Assembly: GCA_028554645.1 (NCBI GenBank)
Contig: JAQOOI010000050.1
Span: 124,001 to 188,000, forward strand
DNA from: Omphalotus guepiniiformis
Taxonomy: Eukaryota; Basidiomycota; Agaricomycetes; Agaricales; Omphalotaceae
DNA length: 64,000 nucleotides
Direction: 5' to 3'
The notes below the pieces were generated by a model that was not told the origin of the DNA, made no database searches, and saw only the letters and a list, made by a program, of their open reading frames with translations. Within the stretch, counting starts at the first letter, position 1. Each line of letters opens with the position of its first letter. Positions 1 through 12,790 of this stretch are shown piece after piece. The translations under genes and the position numbers were made by a program.

Positions 1-144
1 CATTCGCAATTCTAACTACATATATAATAACTACAGACAAAGCAAGTAAAGAATAAAGCAAGGATAAAGCAAGAATGAAGCGGAAATGGAAATAAAGCAG
101 TAGGTCTAAATCAAGCACTTCGACTTGTCATTGACATTCCAACA

Positions 145-2007
145 ACCTTTTCCCACACTCACTAGATCTGCATTTTAGAGTATTTTGGGCGCTTTTTTGA
201 GCCATCAATCCATCAAATGTCAAAGCAAACATTATTATGGGTAGCATAGGGTCAGTAGGTAAATTTCGGAAAATTCTGAAAAAAATTCCCACGGGTGCGG
301 ACCACTACTAGGATAGCCTGTGCAAAGTGGCTGTGCAAAACAATAAAAAATGCGGTGGGAAAATGCAAAATACTGGAAAAAACCTGGCGGTTTCTGCCAG
401 AAAAAATCTCAAAAAAATCCGAAGAAATTCCCAGGGGTCTGGACCACTAGTAGGATATGATCTGCAAGGTATGGGTGTGATACATGCATAAATACTCACA
501 TAAATAGCCAAATACTGGTTTGATAAATTTTCCCACACTCAGAATAAAATCCAATAAATCTGAAAAAATTTCCAGGGGTCTGAAAGTTCCATAGAATCTG
601 GTGCACAGAATCATCATGTACAGCAAGTACAAATATCCCCACAAATAGCCAAATATACTTTTAATATTTTTCTCATGCTCTATGAATCTGAAAGAAAAAA
701 AAGTGTAGTAGGTGATAGTTAGTACTAATACATTTATATTTTAGCAAAGCATAGAATAGACATAAATACTAGACTCAAAGCACACTGTCTTAGAAGGACT
801 TTCATATAGATCACAATAATAACACATTCTATCTATATATGTTACAATATTATTCTTGCTTATTATTCTATGCTGCTAGTCTTGACAGAAGAGCAGCCCC
901 ATTCACTGGTAAGTAACAACAGTGAGATAAATTGGCAGTTCCATAGCCTATAAGTTCAATGTTCTGGAATGTATATGAATATATGTGCAGACACTGACAT
1001 GTTATGAGATGTTACTCTAGTAAGGCTCATATCATACATGTATATTGTAGGTGACTGTAATACTTCTCATGTTCACTAATGCATCATGAATTGAGAATAG
1101 ATGATAAAGTTATATTATTATATGCACAGTGTAGAACATATAGTAAGACTGTTGAGTACAGATATGTAACACAGGTAGTAAGTACAGTGACTAACTGACT
1201 GAGTGAGGCCATGATATAGACTGCAGATATCATAGTGTGATAGTGTGTATGAATAGTTAAAATCTCACAGTGGATGTTTCATCTTACTATGGCTCACCTC
1301 TCTTTTGGTGAATTGTGATACTAAGATAGTAGACACATAGAACTTTGTGAGGACTAAGCTAAAATCTGATTTGATATTCTAGAGTATTCAATAGGCAAGA
1401 CATGATGACCACCCACATGTAATGACATTCACTATACATAGTCTTTTTTAGATTCACTAGAAAGTTGTCTTAATTATGAGAAAAGATATTGAAAAGTATT
1501 TGGCCATTTGTGGGGGATATTTGTGTTTATTGTACATGATGATTCTGTGCACCAGATCCTATAGAACTTTCAGACCCCTGGAAATTTTTTCAGATTTATT
1601 AGATTTTGTTCTGAGTGTGAGAAAATTGATCAGACCAGTATTTGGCTATTTATGTGAGTATTTATGCATGTATCACACCCATACCTTGCAGATCATATCC
1701 TACTAGTGGTCCAGACCCCTGGGAATTTCTTCGGATTTTTTTGAGATTTTTTCTGGCAGAAACCGCCAGGTTTTTTCCAGTATTTTGCATTTTCCCACCG
1801 CATTTTTTATTGTTTTGCACAGCCACTTTGCACAGGCTATCCTAGTAGTGGTCCGCACCCGTGGGAATTTTTTCAGAATTTTCCGAAATTTACCTACTGA
1901 CCCTATGCTACCCATAATAATGTTTGCTTTGACATTTGATGGATTGATGGCTCAAAAAAGCGCCCAAAATACCCTAAAATGCAGATCTAGTGAGTGTGGG
2001 AAAAGGT
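145..2007. mobile_element. Non-coding foldback element with ~540-bp inverted arms
   Basis: The stretch 145-690 reappears as its reverse complement at about 1475-2007. The outer ends are CCTTTTCCCACACTC and its complement at 1992-2006. The middle (about 690-1475) is AT-rich and has no plausible coding region. Each arm also contains three diverged direct repeats about 140 bp apart, around the words ACGGGTGCGGACC (near 290), CAGGGGTCTGGACC (near 430) and CAGGGGTCTGAAAG (near 573). The open frames here are the arms read twice and mean nothing. I could not find a convincing target-site duplication, so the superfamily is unknown. It could be a non-autonomous DNA transposon or a solo palindromic repeat. 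Confidence 0.7.
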
Positions 2008-2645
2008 AACCTAAAGCAGGCCTACTGACCATGGGAAAAATATGTACCCAAAGCGGACTGGTGTACTGTGGACTGTAAATTCATGGACTGTGGACAAAGT
2101 ATCCTAATATAGAGCTATAGTCCATGAGAAAAAAGGTCCCCCAAAGCAGTCAAGCAGCCCTCTACTGATTTCAAACTCAGCTACATGCCAGAGTATGGCA
2201 GATTTATAAACCCTACTTCTAACCCTACCTTGTCCTGTGCTTTTGCAATACAGCTTGTGAGTGACTTCCTTCTTTTTTTAAAAATAACTACCACATCGAC
2301 TGGAGCAATTGGTTATGTCGTGTTGCGTGCGTCCAGACGTGACTGTGGTAAGTGTGGGGGCATTAGACGACGTTGTGGGCGGTTTTTCAGTGTAATGGGT
2401 GGGGTCACTGTCTCCCGATGCTTTGTCATTCTGCGGACACTCGGTAATGAGGTGGCTTGCATGTTTGGACGCGACTGTGTTACAGGTTGAAGTTAGTTTG
2501 TTTGACGACATGGTGGATGCGGAAAAGTGGGGAAAGTATATAGAAAGGGCTTACTTATAGAACAGTTGCCAGTGAATGTTGTGAAGGTCGTGAAGTCGGT
2601 GAAAAAATCATCAGTATGTTTGGTATGTATAAAGCAATATATCAT
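2008..2645. other. Intergenic stretch with no recognised feature
   Basis: AT-rich then mixed sequence. The first ~150 bp contain loosely repeated words (GGACTGTGGAC and AAAGCAG). Open frames around 2185-2511 show no recognisable domain or codon pattern and overlap on both strands, so I do not call a gene. Confidence 0.4.
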
Positions 2646-4620
2646 TGATCAGTGCTAATAGCAGCAAAATGAGCACTCTAAGACGTAGGAACTCGTCTAA
2701 AACTCAAAGGTTGCCTTGTAAAAGCGAGTGTAGTCTGGCGTTGGCAAAGATTCCGCATGCAGAAAACTGACTAAAGTCGAGCTAGACTGTTGGAAAGACT
2801 AACTGAACTGAAAGATCACTGTCTAGACCCTTCGACGAGTATCAGAAACAGCAAAACAGACAGACACAGACAGACAGACACAAACAGACAGACACAGACA
2901 AACAGACAGACAGACAGACAGTTCAAACACAACAGATGTTCAGATATTTAGCACTCTATCAAAGCACTGCAATTCCTAATAGTCTGCCTCTACCAGCTCG
3001 AAGAACCGGGGCCTGACGTTCACAATCAAGAGGCCTTCTGCGATTTAACACTCTAGAAGATACGTAAAGTTCTCCAATTTGGCGGGCAGTCGTAACCTGG
3101 GGCGCTCGACCCTATACATGACAGTATATGTACTCTACTGCTTGTAAGTATTTCATAAATAGATAGAAAACTGAGTGGAGTAATTAAAAGGAACAGAGGG
3201 ATAACATCGAGTATAAAATGGATATAAACAGAAACAATATGACTGAGTTGGGTAAGTAGGCACATCTAGAGGGTAATTATGTGCAGTTCTTGGGTATATA
3301 TGTGTAAGTGTTATGTTTTAGTGACGTTTTTGGTACATCTAGACCCTTCTTATCATGCGCTCGAGCCATTCTAAACGAACTACTCCTATGCATTTTGTTA
3401 TTATTCATCTTCGTAACTGTTTTACAGTGTACTTATAGGGGCGTCGAGGGCAGTTTCTAGTCATTTATCCCGTCGGGCTTCCGTATTTTCTCCTATTTCG
3501 ACATCTAGCACCTCGTAGATATACCAATATCCAGCACTCGAAGGCCAATTCTGTCATTACCTTACTAATAAGTTATTATACAGTCATCGAGACCGATCAT
3601 TTTCATAGCTTTGACCATCTAGTATCTCGGAACGGAATCGTCAATCATATATTTCCGATCATAAAGCGTTATCCCCAGTATATCATCAATCTGCAGGTTC
3701 TAGGAGGTCGGCTAAGTTCGAACAAACCATTTTGATGGCTCAGCGATACCTCTAGCTTTGTCCTTTCGATGTTATGTAGGCTCATGAGGCTATTACGCCT
3801 GTGTGTGTGTAGTTTCTTCCTTCCTAAGTCCCGTGGATTACACAGATACTCGAATAGCGACTTCCCGACGGAGGGCTCTTTGCCAGGCAGGGTGGGTCTG
3901 ACCATACTGTACAGTCTCGCAGCAGGTAGTTACTTCGCCGAAGGTCTAGAGGCATATCAGCCATAAGGTCTTGATGCATACTCGTACATCGTAGTCCTTT
4001 CACTTCGAGCCTTTAACTATTCGTGTTCTATGTTTTAGCTAGCACTATGGGACATAGTCTAGCCCTTTATTCCCATCATATTCACAGTAGAAATCATTTA
4101 ATTTCAGGTATTTCAGGTGTGTATGCGTTTTCAGCGCAACAGCGCTGTGTGTGGTTGCTTACTTGCCACTTCCGGAATTGCCTGCCTGCAACTCCCCTGA
4201 ACCAAGTATCATTCTAGACGCTCTTACATACAGGGCCAATAAGATGACCACGTGAGCCGCATTCGTGTTTTGCCTCCGCACTGTTTCTGACTGCTTTCGC
4301 CACTTCATTGCTCTCACCGTTGCTCGAGGGGGTTCGATCTCTTCTTTGTGAAGTTCACCGTATTAGATAGGGATTAACCTTTGATTATCTAGATCTACCT
4401 GCACGTATCATAAGCCAGGTTCAAGGTTTTGTCTCAATCTAAAAGGCTACAAACACGAGAACATCAGGAACCAAAAACACTTCTACCATTGTGAACTTGC
4501 TTCAGCGAAACCAACCTTCCCTCTCGTATCGTGTCTCTAAACGCTCTCCATTCTTCGTGTCGTCGAGGCTCTGTGGTCATGTGTACGCACTTACTGAACC
4601 TTGCAGCAGACCTTAACTCT
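2646..4620 (-). mobile_element. Probable decayed LTR (LTR5 subfamily); ends uncertain
   Basis: At 2737-2760 lies the block GGCGTTGGCAAAGATTCCGC, which in seven other LTRs of this window sits 80-105 bp from one LTR end. Further along, in the same order as the LTRs at 5067-6867 and 9152-10990, come an AT-rich stretch with AATAGATAGAAAACTGAGTGGAG (near 3158) and GGTGGGTCTGACC (near 3889). By analogy the sense strand is minus. The exact ends and target duplication were not found. It is strongly diverged and has no coding content. Confidence 0.4.
2855..2921. repeat. (CAGA)n microsatellite
   Basis: Imperfect tandem run of CAGA/CACAGA tetramers about 65 bp long, inside the putative LTR remnant. A shorter run of the same type occurs near 9419-9441 in the related LTR at 9152-10990, so the microsatellite is probably ancestral to these LTRs. 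Confidence 0.9.
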
Positions 4621-5066
4621 AATACAACGTTTGGCTAGTCGACGATGGGCAACGGTTCATACTCACTTAACGCAATAGGTCGGCAACCTCTCCTTTTACC
4701 TGCCCATCGACACCCACGTCTTTTCTTAGCCCAGCGACACGCAACAAATTTCTTGTCGCACATGCGAGCGACTGAACATCGCATGGTTGTACACTGTACG
4801 TCGTAGTTAGGTACATGCATCACCTTGCGCTGCAGTTTGCGACCCATCATCTCAGTTTCTAGCATATCAATTGTCCTGTGGTGTTGTACACGAACAATAT
4901 TAGCTGAAAAACATTCAAATGCATATCAGACCACTGGGGGCCATATTCAACACAGGTGCTGTGAGCATCTTGCAGCGTGACATTGCCCAACGACAATCAC
5001 TGTCCGACTGCGCTTACTGATCCATACCACTGTATATTGCCTCGTCCGCTGTTCACACGTCGACAA
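4621..5066. other. Intergenic stretch with no recognised feature
   Basis: No domain, RNA gene or LTR end was recognised. On the minus strand at about 4690-4745 a 27-nt segment is duplicated (it reads as two copies of RWAxKRRGCR), but the frame has no other support as a gene. Confidence 0.35.
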
Positions 5067-6867
5067 TGTGCAAGAATTAGACTGGGAGGGAGTCTCAAGA
5101 AACAACCTCTAACTCAATTCTAGGGGGGTTTGTGGAGGTGTGGCTGGCGTTGTCAAAGGTTTCGCACAGTTAAACTCGACAATCGAACTCAATACTGAGC
5201 TAGCAAGTGTCTGCAGTCCGCTCTGAACAGGGTATAAGTGACAGGGCAACTCAAAAACACAGGTTCAAGACAGAGGGCAACTAGTTTCTCAGGGGTTCAG
5301 GAGATGGTTCAGGGCAATAATCAGAGTGGGCAACTCGATCCAATGGTCCAAACAGTGACAGTATCAATCAGAACAGTAGCAGCAACAGTTCCAGCAGGCA
5401 GAACAGCACAGACAGAACAGCAGGGACAGCAACAGTTTCAGTATCTCTCTCAAGGTTTGCCACAAGGGACTTTACAGAAGTTTGCACAACTGGTATATTT
5501 CTCTATAACTGAACTCCTAAGAGCCAGGCAGACTTCGTCTAGAAGAAGTTCTGCTTTGGTAGTGAGCCTAGGGCAGTCCTAACTTAAGGAAAAATATCTA
5601 CAAGTAGGTAACTTTTATATACAGGCCAGAAAATAAATATAGTAAATCTCAAAAATGTAGGGGAATCTGAGCAGAGTAAATAGAATAGATAGCAGAAAGA
5701 CTAATTGAGCAGGGATTGGTGTCTTTTTAGGTATTTTTGTAGGTATTTTTCAGTTAGATACTGTCATGTATAGGTATCTCGGGTATAAAAATTGTTATAA
5801 AAATCGCTTTGTCCACATAGTGGCTTGGCAATCAAGTCCAGGGTATCTAACCAGGGTGTACAGCACGCAATATCAGTCCAGAGTGGTGTCATATGACAAC
5901 ATCTTTTATGATTTTGAAATTTGCAACTCTTTTGGATTTCCTAACTGGGGTTTGCTGGTGAGGTTCCTAGCATATCCAGTGGTTATTTCCTCATTTCAGA
6001 GGTCATCTAGACCCTACTCCGTCGTGACTATCATCCACAAGCTGTACAGTAGCACATGTGTCTATCTGACCAGATCTTGCATCTGATTTGTCTCCAGGAG
6101 GTACTTCTCCTTTTAGCTGGTTTTAGCAACAAGCTATGGGCAGTATTATGTCCCAATAATCATTTATTCTTCCCTATTTGGGTGTCTGGGTTCAGGGTAT
6201 CACTCAGTTAGATGTTACATCTCAGAGGGATACTCCAGAGTCAACATCTAGCTCCATGGTAGGATAACTTGAGTATCTAGCTCCATTCTTCAGAAATGAC
6301 TTAGAGGATTTTTCCTCTTCAGCCAACAGACAAAGGTGGTTCACAAGTTGTAACACCATCCTAAGCATAGTACCAAATATACAACATATTTCTCTGGTCA
6401 GAACAATACAAGATTGTCTGCACTCTCAGCATTCAGTCTTTACAGCCAACCTGAGTTAGCAAGACCAGCTGGAGTTGGATAGTCCAGTGGACTTAGATGT
6501 TTCTCAGATTGAATGGTAATTTCCATCATTTCCTTGGATTACAATCAAACAACACTCATGAGAGTCTCTAGTCTTTAGAGGGTGGGTCTGACCAACTCAA
6601 CTTAGCATGGAACATTGGTACTCCAATACAAAGTGAGGGGCAAAACTAGTATCTCTCTCCATGATCCCATTGGTCACAGTTGCTAAGTACCATATCATGT
6701 ACTGTAGCTAACTCTACACTCAGGCTTGGGTAACTAAGTGTGTTCTCATGTTTCAACTAGCAGTCTGGGTGAACTCTAGTCCTCATTGTTCAGTTTCCAA
6801 TGTTTGAACAACCAAAATCTTTCTCAATCTGCATGATTTCAAGCCTAGACCGCTTTTAGTCGTGACA
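5067..6867 (-). mobile_element. LTR3 copy a (probable solo LTR)
   Basis: This 1.8-kb stretch matches, in reverse orientation, the two flanks of the foldback element at 49412-50166 and 55758-56804. It begins TGTGCAAG and ends CGTGACA (TG..CA), as an LTR should. The conserved LTR block lies at 5146-5169. A TATA-like TATATA on the minus strand near 5618 would make minus the sense strand. No coding content. The flanking tetramers (ACAA on the left, TTGA on the right) do not match, so this copy may have lost its original flanks or be a recombinant. Confidence 0.75.
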
Positions 6868-7285
6868 TTGACTTGCGCTGCAACGAACGCACCATCGGCA
6901 CTCTTTCTTCGTGATAGCGGGGCTGCGACGTCAACTTACCACTCATATGCAGGTAGGTGAGGATGTGGCGTTAACTAGCACAAAACATCATACTCCGCAA
7001 GATAGACAACACATACCCGCAAATCTAATATTGGGCGCCCTCTTTTTCAAAATATGTGTTGGGTTCAAGTCATCTTTGTATACATTTCAAAATACGTGTT
7101 GGGTTCAAGTCGTCTTGCTGTGTACAACAACCACGAGATAGTCAATATAGTATTGTGCAAGTCTTTCTGTATACAACAACTGCAAGACATTTAGGTCAGT
7201 GATCTTCTAACCTCTTGACCCTTCAACCTCTGGCATCTCATACAGCATCCAAGCCACTCTACCTCGTCCCTTTCCCTCCAATCCG
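6868..7285. other. Spacer with a small tandem duplication
   Basis: A ~39-bp unit is duplicated at about 7049-7115 (words TGTTGGGTTCAAGTC repeated), followed by two diverged copies of TGTGTACAACAAC. No gene recognised. The last ~80 bp may hold the promoter of the pseudogene starting at 7286. Confidence 0.4.
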
Positions 7286-7723
7286 ATGTCTACGTGCGAC
7301 AAGCCTGGTTATCTATACGTTTTCAACATCGCCGGCACGCGGGGGTATAAAGTCGGGCGAACCACGGATTTGCGGTGTCGAAAGAGGGAGTGGGCGAGAC
7401 AGTGCAGAGGACAACAACACAATTGGCTCTTTGCCCTGAAAGTTCAACATTATATTTGTGCAGGTGTGTCGTACTTTATCAATATATGTTTCCCTAATAT
7501 TTGTATAGAATACGTGGCCCATTCGAAACTGGAATGCATCTGCTTGCGCCGCCCTCGACACAAATGCTGATACTGTGAGTCTTACATCCGTCTTCCTCCT
7601 GCGCGCCGGTGTAACGTTTTGGTAGGCCGCCGTCGCCACCAGGAGATATTTGATTTTGAAGGCTCACCGGCGGAAGTGGTCACACGCATCCGACCGATCT
7701 TGAGGCGTGTATCTACGATTTGA
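7286..7723 (+). pseudogene. T5orf172 / MUG113-like domain gene, three exons, one nonsense codon
   Basis: Three exons can be read: 7286-7463, 7509-7574 and 7626-7723, with introns of 45 and 51 nt that begin GT and end AG and keep the frame. The 113-codon product starts MSTCDKPGYLYVFNIAG and shows the order GYLYVF.., YKVGRT, a middle W, HSKLE, RRPRHKC..YC and RRHQEIFDFEG. This matches my knowledge of the T5orf172 (DUF1766, GIY-YIG-like) family common in basidiomycetes: KVGRT near the start and a C-x2-C..H-x-E-x-F end. An in-frame TGA (7568-7570) falls between the two cysteines of C-x2-C, most simply CGA to TGA. The protein is therefore probably dead unless read through. It is the only host-like gene in the window. 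Function in fungi is not established. Confidence 0.7.
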
Positions 7724-7984
7724 TTTTTGGAAGGTATTTTACTGGTTTTCTTTCGTTTGTCCTCTCTTTTTTTAAAATATTCTCTGTGTTTTTCAGAGCC
7801 CCGGAAGGGAGTTATGACACGTTGAACCGTCCGTGTATCGATAGCTATTGAGTGAATGAACAATTTGTATATATATATAAAATTGCAGACGACAATGTAA
7901 AAAATAAAATAAAATCTATGTAAATGTTGTTTGTATGCCTTCCCAACGCGGACTCGTACCTGCCTGGGCACCGGCCCAGGCCAA

Positions 7985-9151
7985 CAATCAAGTTTGTAGA
8001 CAATCTCTGAGTCATCTTCTAGAAAATCAGGAACCTGGCCAACGTAGATGTCCTCATTGAGATGAGCATTGAGAAACACAGTTTTGAAATCAAATGTGAA
8101 TATCTCCCGGTCCTGTTGTGCTGCAAAAGTGAGTAGCGCGCGTACACCGGCTATATTAGCAGTTGGCGAGCTTGTTTTGTTGAAGTCTGCTGGAAGTTGC
8201 CTATTACCCTCCACTACTACCCTCGCCTTTGCACGATCAATCAACCCATCTGCTTTCCGCTTCCAGACATGCACCCAATGTAGCAGAATAGCCTTTGGAC
8301 CTGGTGGGAGGTGACATTTTGTGAATACTTCCAGTTTGCATAGTTGCTTGAACTCCTTGACCCAGGCTTGTCTCCAAATGGGGGCATTAGAACAACGGAG
8401 GGCATTATGGAGCGAGCTAGGATCCTGGTTGAGGTCTTCATGCCTAGGAACAGATGGAACAGCAGATGTCAGTATGACTGAAGCAGAAGAAGAATGAGAA
8501 GGAAAAACATCAAGAAAATTACGAGAAGCAACAGCAGGAATAGCAACATCAGAAAAGGACAAAAAATCACAGTCTTCTAAGGAATCTAAAGCAGCAACAT
8601 ACGCTGAAATGGCAGAGTCCAACTTCTTTGAAGCAGTAGGCTTTGCAAGACTCTCCTGGAACGCCTGCCCATGTTCAGTGAGCTTGATAGCATGTTTAGG
8701 TCTGGGTGCATCAGGCACGACGTCAGACAGCGCTGGTGGAAGAGAATGAGGGTTACGACTCGTTCCTAGCTTCCCAAAAGACGATGTCTCGACTAGTATG
8801 ATAACGACCATTGAGATCACGAACAAACCAGCCCAAGATATTCTCCGGAATACCCACAAAGATCCCCTCAGTCATCCTAGAAGACCCCTTCTTTCGTAGT
8901 TCTGGTGGTGTTTGAAAATAGACTCTACATCCAAAGACGCGAATCAATGCGATGGATGGCTTCTTCTTGAACATAGCTTCATAAGGTGTGATATTCTTAG
9001 GAAGAGTCAAAGTTGGTAAATGATTTCAAATGTAAACTGCGTAGAGTACAGCATCTGCCCAGAATGAATCTGGTAGACCTGCAACGATCATGAGGACAAT
9101 CACATTGTTCTGAATTGTCCGGATAAGTCATTCAATTTCCCCATTCTGCGC
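7985..9151 (-). pseudogene. Copia pol remnant, distal half (integrase C-terminus and start of RT)
   Basis: Reading the minus strand from 9151 down: QNGEIE (end of the integrase catalytic core), then FGCRVYF and GIFVGI (copia integrase C-terminal region, 9010-8753), a proline/serine-rich linker, then the start of copia reverse transcriptase (about 8400-7990) with IWRQAW, WVHVWKRKADG, KARVVVEGNRQ and FDFKTVFLNAHLNEDIYVG. The frame changes near 8755 and there are in-frame stops near 9115. The sequence stops before the YxDD active site, so the rest of RT and RNase H is missing. 7724-7984 shows nothing recognisable. The half-element at 10991-12790 is its proximal part. Confidence 0.85.
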
Positions 9152-10990
9152 TGAAAGGCTTTTTATTGGCACTGGGTGAAGGACAAGATTGAGATCTAAC
9201 CCAACAAACCAACAACCAACTAAGTCTGTGTTTTTGCAAGTGGTGGCAGGCGTTGATTAAAGATTCCGCACGCTTAGCACTGACAATGGACTTGTAGGAT
9301 GTTCACAAGTGTAAAAGACTATCAATCTGAACAAAGGTTTGTACAACACAGCGGACAAAGAGATTATCAGATTGTGAGCTCATAAGAGCAACAAATTGGA
9401 AGCAGAACAGTAACAGACAGAATCACAGAGACAGACAGACACAGAGATTTCCAAGAGTCACCAGCGTAACAAACGGACAGCAGCAGCAGTTCAGAACAGT
9501 TTCAGATCAGATTAGAACTGATTCAGCAGTTCAACAGACAGCAGTCAGATTATCAGATGGTGCCACTCAGGGACTTCAATGTATTTGCCACTCAGGGACT
9601 TCAGTGTAAGTTAAAGTGCTACAACACAAACTGGACTCTAAGGACTAGGCTTGCAATTCTCTGTTAGAAGTCTAACTTCAGAGCTTATGAGCTCGTCAGA
9701 TTCAACCTCCAAAGGTGTTCCTGCTTCGCTTTATAAAAGCTGGCCCAGTAGTTCCTTGATATTTCTATCCAAATACATGGCCCTTATATACTGCTAGCTA
9801 GATAAATATTATAAATCTGAAAAGATAATAGAGAAAAAGAAAATAAGACAGAATAAACGAAATTGAGTGGAGTGGATTCTATAAACAGCAAGAGATTGTC
9901 CATATCAAGCCATATTGAATATATCAGAGACAGTAAATCTAGTTTGAGTTTTGCAGATCTCATGCGCTGCACATCGTGTGGTCAACACAGCCTCAGAATT
10001 GCATGATATGGTGAGATTATGGTGTCATATGACAAATCCACCAATTTGCAATAACCCTGGGCAGAGTCTATTCCCAAATATAGGGTCTCCCCTGGTCTAG
10101 AGACTTGGACAAAGTGTGCTACCTCGTCTCAAACAGCCTAGAAAGCCCATTGGCATCACATTTTCATCAGTAACCAAGACACCAGAGCTCCAGCTTATCA
10201 GCCTAGAACTGAGGCCAAGGTACAGATCATTATCTGGCTCCTATCTGGCTCCAGAGTATTATCACATCATCTAGGACCAAGGTATACCCTTATCCATCAT
10301 GCAGGATTACTCCTAGTGCACGTAGTAACTGTGTTCTGCAAAGTCCCCATAGGTAGACAGATCACCAGCTCATCAGATCATAGTCTGAGAAATTCCTGCC
10401 AACTTGAATTCCAGACAGTCTTCCAGATCACCAGCTGGTCAGCTCATGAGCTTGCCAGATCTAGCTCTCATGACCATCTTCAGAATCTGAGACTAAGTCC
10501 CTCCTTGAAGAATCCCAACTGAGTACCAAGTTCTCTTAGTTTACAGATGTTCATCCACACACTGGCACATCTCCAGATAGAGTATCACCAATCAACAACA
10601 CCATAGCTCGCAAGTCATCCAGATCATCAGATCACCAGATGGTCATATAGATTGTCACTCATAATTCCGCCCACAATCCCCTGGATTACAATCAGGCAAC
10701 ACCCTGGGGGTATCTGGATCTATTAAGGTGAGTCTGACCAACTCAACCATATAGATGGTGAGAGGCAAGTCCAGTATCTCACCAGATAGACCCATTGATC
10801 ACAGCAGCTAAGCACCATATCATATACTGTAGCATACACTATTCTCAGGTCATTGGTATAGTGTGCCCTCATGTGTTGACTAGCAGCTGGGGCTCACTCT
10901 AGTCCTCAATTCCCATGTTACACATCTCCAATCTCCTCATATTGAGTGTTTTTATACAATCTGAAGCTCGGACCGCTCTCAAGCTCAACA
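9152..10990 (-). mobile_element. LTR4 solo LTR inserted in the copia integrase
   Basis: 1839 bp, plus-strand ends TGAAAGG and CTCAACA. The left flank is GCGC (9148-9151) and the right flank GCAC (10991-10994), a 4-bp target duplication differing by one CpG transition. Removing the insert and one tetramer restores the copia frame PYAHVQNGEIE, which fixes both ends. The conserved LTR block lies at 9249-9272. On the minus (sense) strand there is a TATATAAGGGCC promoter-like word near 9789. The high end aligns with that of the LTR at 5067-6867 (ACCGCT words, CATATCATRTACTGTAGC). No coding content. Confidence 0.85.
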
Positions 10991-12790
10991 GCACGTGAGC
11001 ATAAGGGACTGTAAGCTGAAGGGTGATACCTTTGCTCTGAAATAGGGCCTTCATAGCTTTCCCAATGGATTCTCCCACATTATCACACCTGATGATTTTC
11101 ACTTTGAAGCCCAATGCAGTCTCCCAAGTATTGATTGTACCTTTGGTGTGTTCCACCGCCTCCATCTTCTTTACCATGCAGGCAACATCTATAAGAGTGG
11201 TGTGATCATCAATAATGGCATGAAAATACTCTTCGTGACGAGGTGACTGTTTCGGCCAAGGACCCGAAGTATCCATATATAGGAGACCCAATGGATCTGT
11301 GGCGCAATTGCCATTATGCATATAGGGAGTAGCAGGATGCTTTCCAAGTAGACACTCTCAGCATATACCTGAGGCCTTAGACCCATCGTATTTGGGATCA
11401 ATACCCTCAACATAGTTCCCCGACAGCAAGGAGTTTACTGCCTTAATACCCCCATGAGCAAGTCGTTGATGATACAAGTCGCCAGTGACCTTGGGAAGAG
11501 CAAACATTGCAAACACGACAGCAGGAGTAAACATTGTAGGATTAATGAAAGGGGCAAGGGTTATGTCCACCACAGATGCAAGCACATCTTGATCAGGGGT
11601 AAATGATCCTGGAATACTTGAAAGACGGTCCACAGTTTTCCTCTGAATGAAAGGATGATGAGAATTTTTCTTTAGGGAAATAAAGACGAAAGTACACTTC
11701 TTTGCTGATCACGGTCCAATTTCCTTTCAGTGAAAAAACCCTGGAATATGAGATTGACCGGAGCCTCTGGCACATATAGGCAATTGTTTAGCACAATAGT
11801 GACCTTCTCATCAACGGGACAAGTGATAGCACAAGTACCCATTGCAGATGATGTTAGAGTACCTGCATTTGCGGTTACCGCTTCCACTTGTTGGGAGGAG
11901 TCCAACGAGATGAAAGCAGCACGATCACGTACAACGTGATGCGTACTCGCAGAGTCAAGAAGAGGTCCGTCTGAAGTGACAATAGCAGCATATACTGCAG
12001 GCTTGGCAATTTTTAAAATAGCAAGATTGTTTATTCCTCCATCTAGGAAAGCAACCCTCAGTGGAGAACCAGACAGTGAAGCCAGGACAGAGGACACAGC
12101 TTGATCACCCCCACTAGTAGATGGCAAAGGAACAGCCACAGTCAAATTGACAGTCGTGTGTTTAGCATCTGCAGATTTTGAAGAAGCCCCTGAAGAGAAA
12201 TTTTCTTTCTTCTTTTTACAGTTGTTGCAGTCTGATAATGTGCGACTGAAACCACCGCAGCCAGAGCATTTTTTCAAGGGAGTGAAGTTGTCAGAGCGAG
12301 CACGGCAGTCTTCTATGGCCTTAGTATCCGCATGTTCAATAATCTCCAAACATAAGCATTCAAAGACTTGATGAGTCACAGAGACAGGAGACACAGTAGT
12401 CATCCGTAAAGCCTCTCTACAAGTCAAGGTGTATGGGTCTGCAGATGGGATATGGAAAGCGCACTCAGAGAGATGATGACTCCAAGAAATAACCAATGAC
12501 GTTCACATGAGAGCTGTCATTGTTGCCCGCACTTCGTAATGTAATCCTTAACCTCTTTTGGCTTTGCAGAACTCTGCAGGTTCGTGCTGTAGAGCTGATC
12601 CTGCTGGTTCATTGCAGAAGAATTTCCAGCCAATCCATAAGTACCCCTAAGCATGTCCAAGATATCCTTTGCAGTGTACGGCTGAAGGTCATCCACTAGT
12701 CCATCAGGGATTAGACCCAAGACTTCTCCTGAGACCGTGCTACGAATGAGTTCACGAATGACATTGTCATTGTCACACCAGACTCTCCAA
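10991..12790 (-). pseudogene. Copia gag-protease-integrase remnant, proximal half
   Basis: Minus strand. 12720-12517 reads as gag sequence (ILDMLRGTYGLAG..). 12496-11672 has a cysteine cluster CSGCGGF..CNNC (zinc-knuckle position) and the protease motif LLDSASTHHV. After a frame break near 11690 follow the GAG-pre-integrase motif LYHQRLAHGG (about 11480) and the integrase zinc and core region (YMDTSGPWP, IIDDHTTLI, IIRCDN, 11321-10990). An in-frame TGA near 11358 sits where the consensus expects arginine (IC*ECLLGKH). The remnant has lost its ends: no copia LTR was found on either side. It is dead and is a host for the LTR at 9152. Confidence 0.85.

Noticed and set aside
2185..2511. Overlapping ~80-100-codon frames on both strands
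   Set aside because: No domain, no homologous copy in the window and overlap on both strands; likely chance.
5766..6086. 106-codon frame repeated at 55784-56155
   Set aside because: Shared because both are LTR3 copies; position and composition fit LTR sequence, not a gene.
7582..8859. A 425-codon open frame on the minus strand
   Set aside because: Only the middle is copia linker and RT; both ends read into unrelated sequence in a chance frame, and the true element changes frame near 8755. Annotated as a copia remnant instead.
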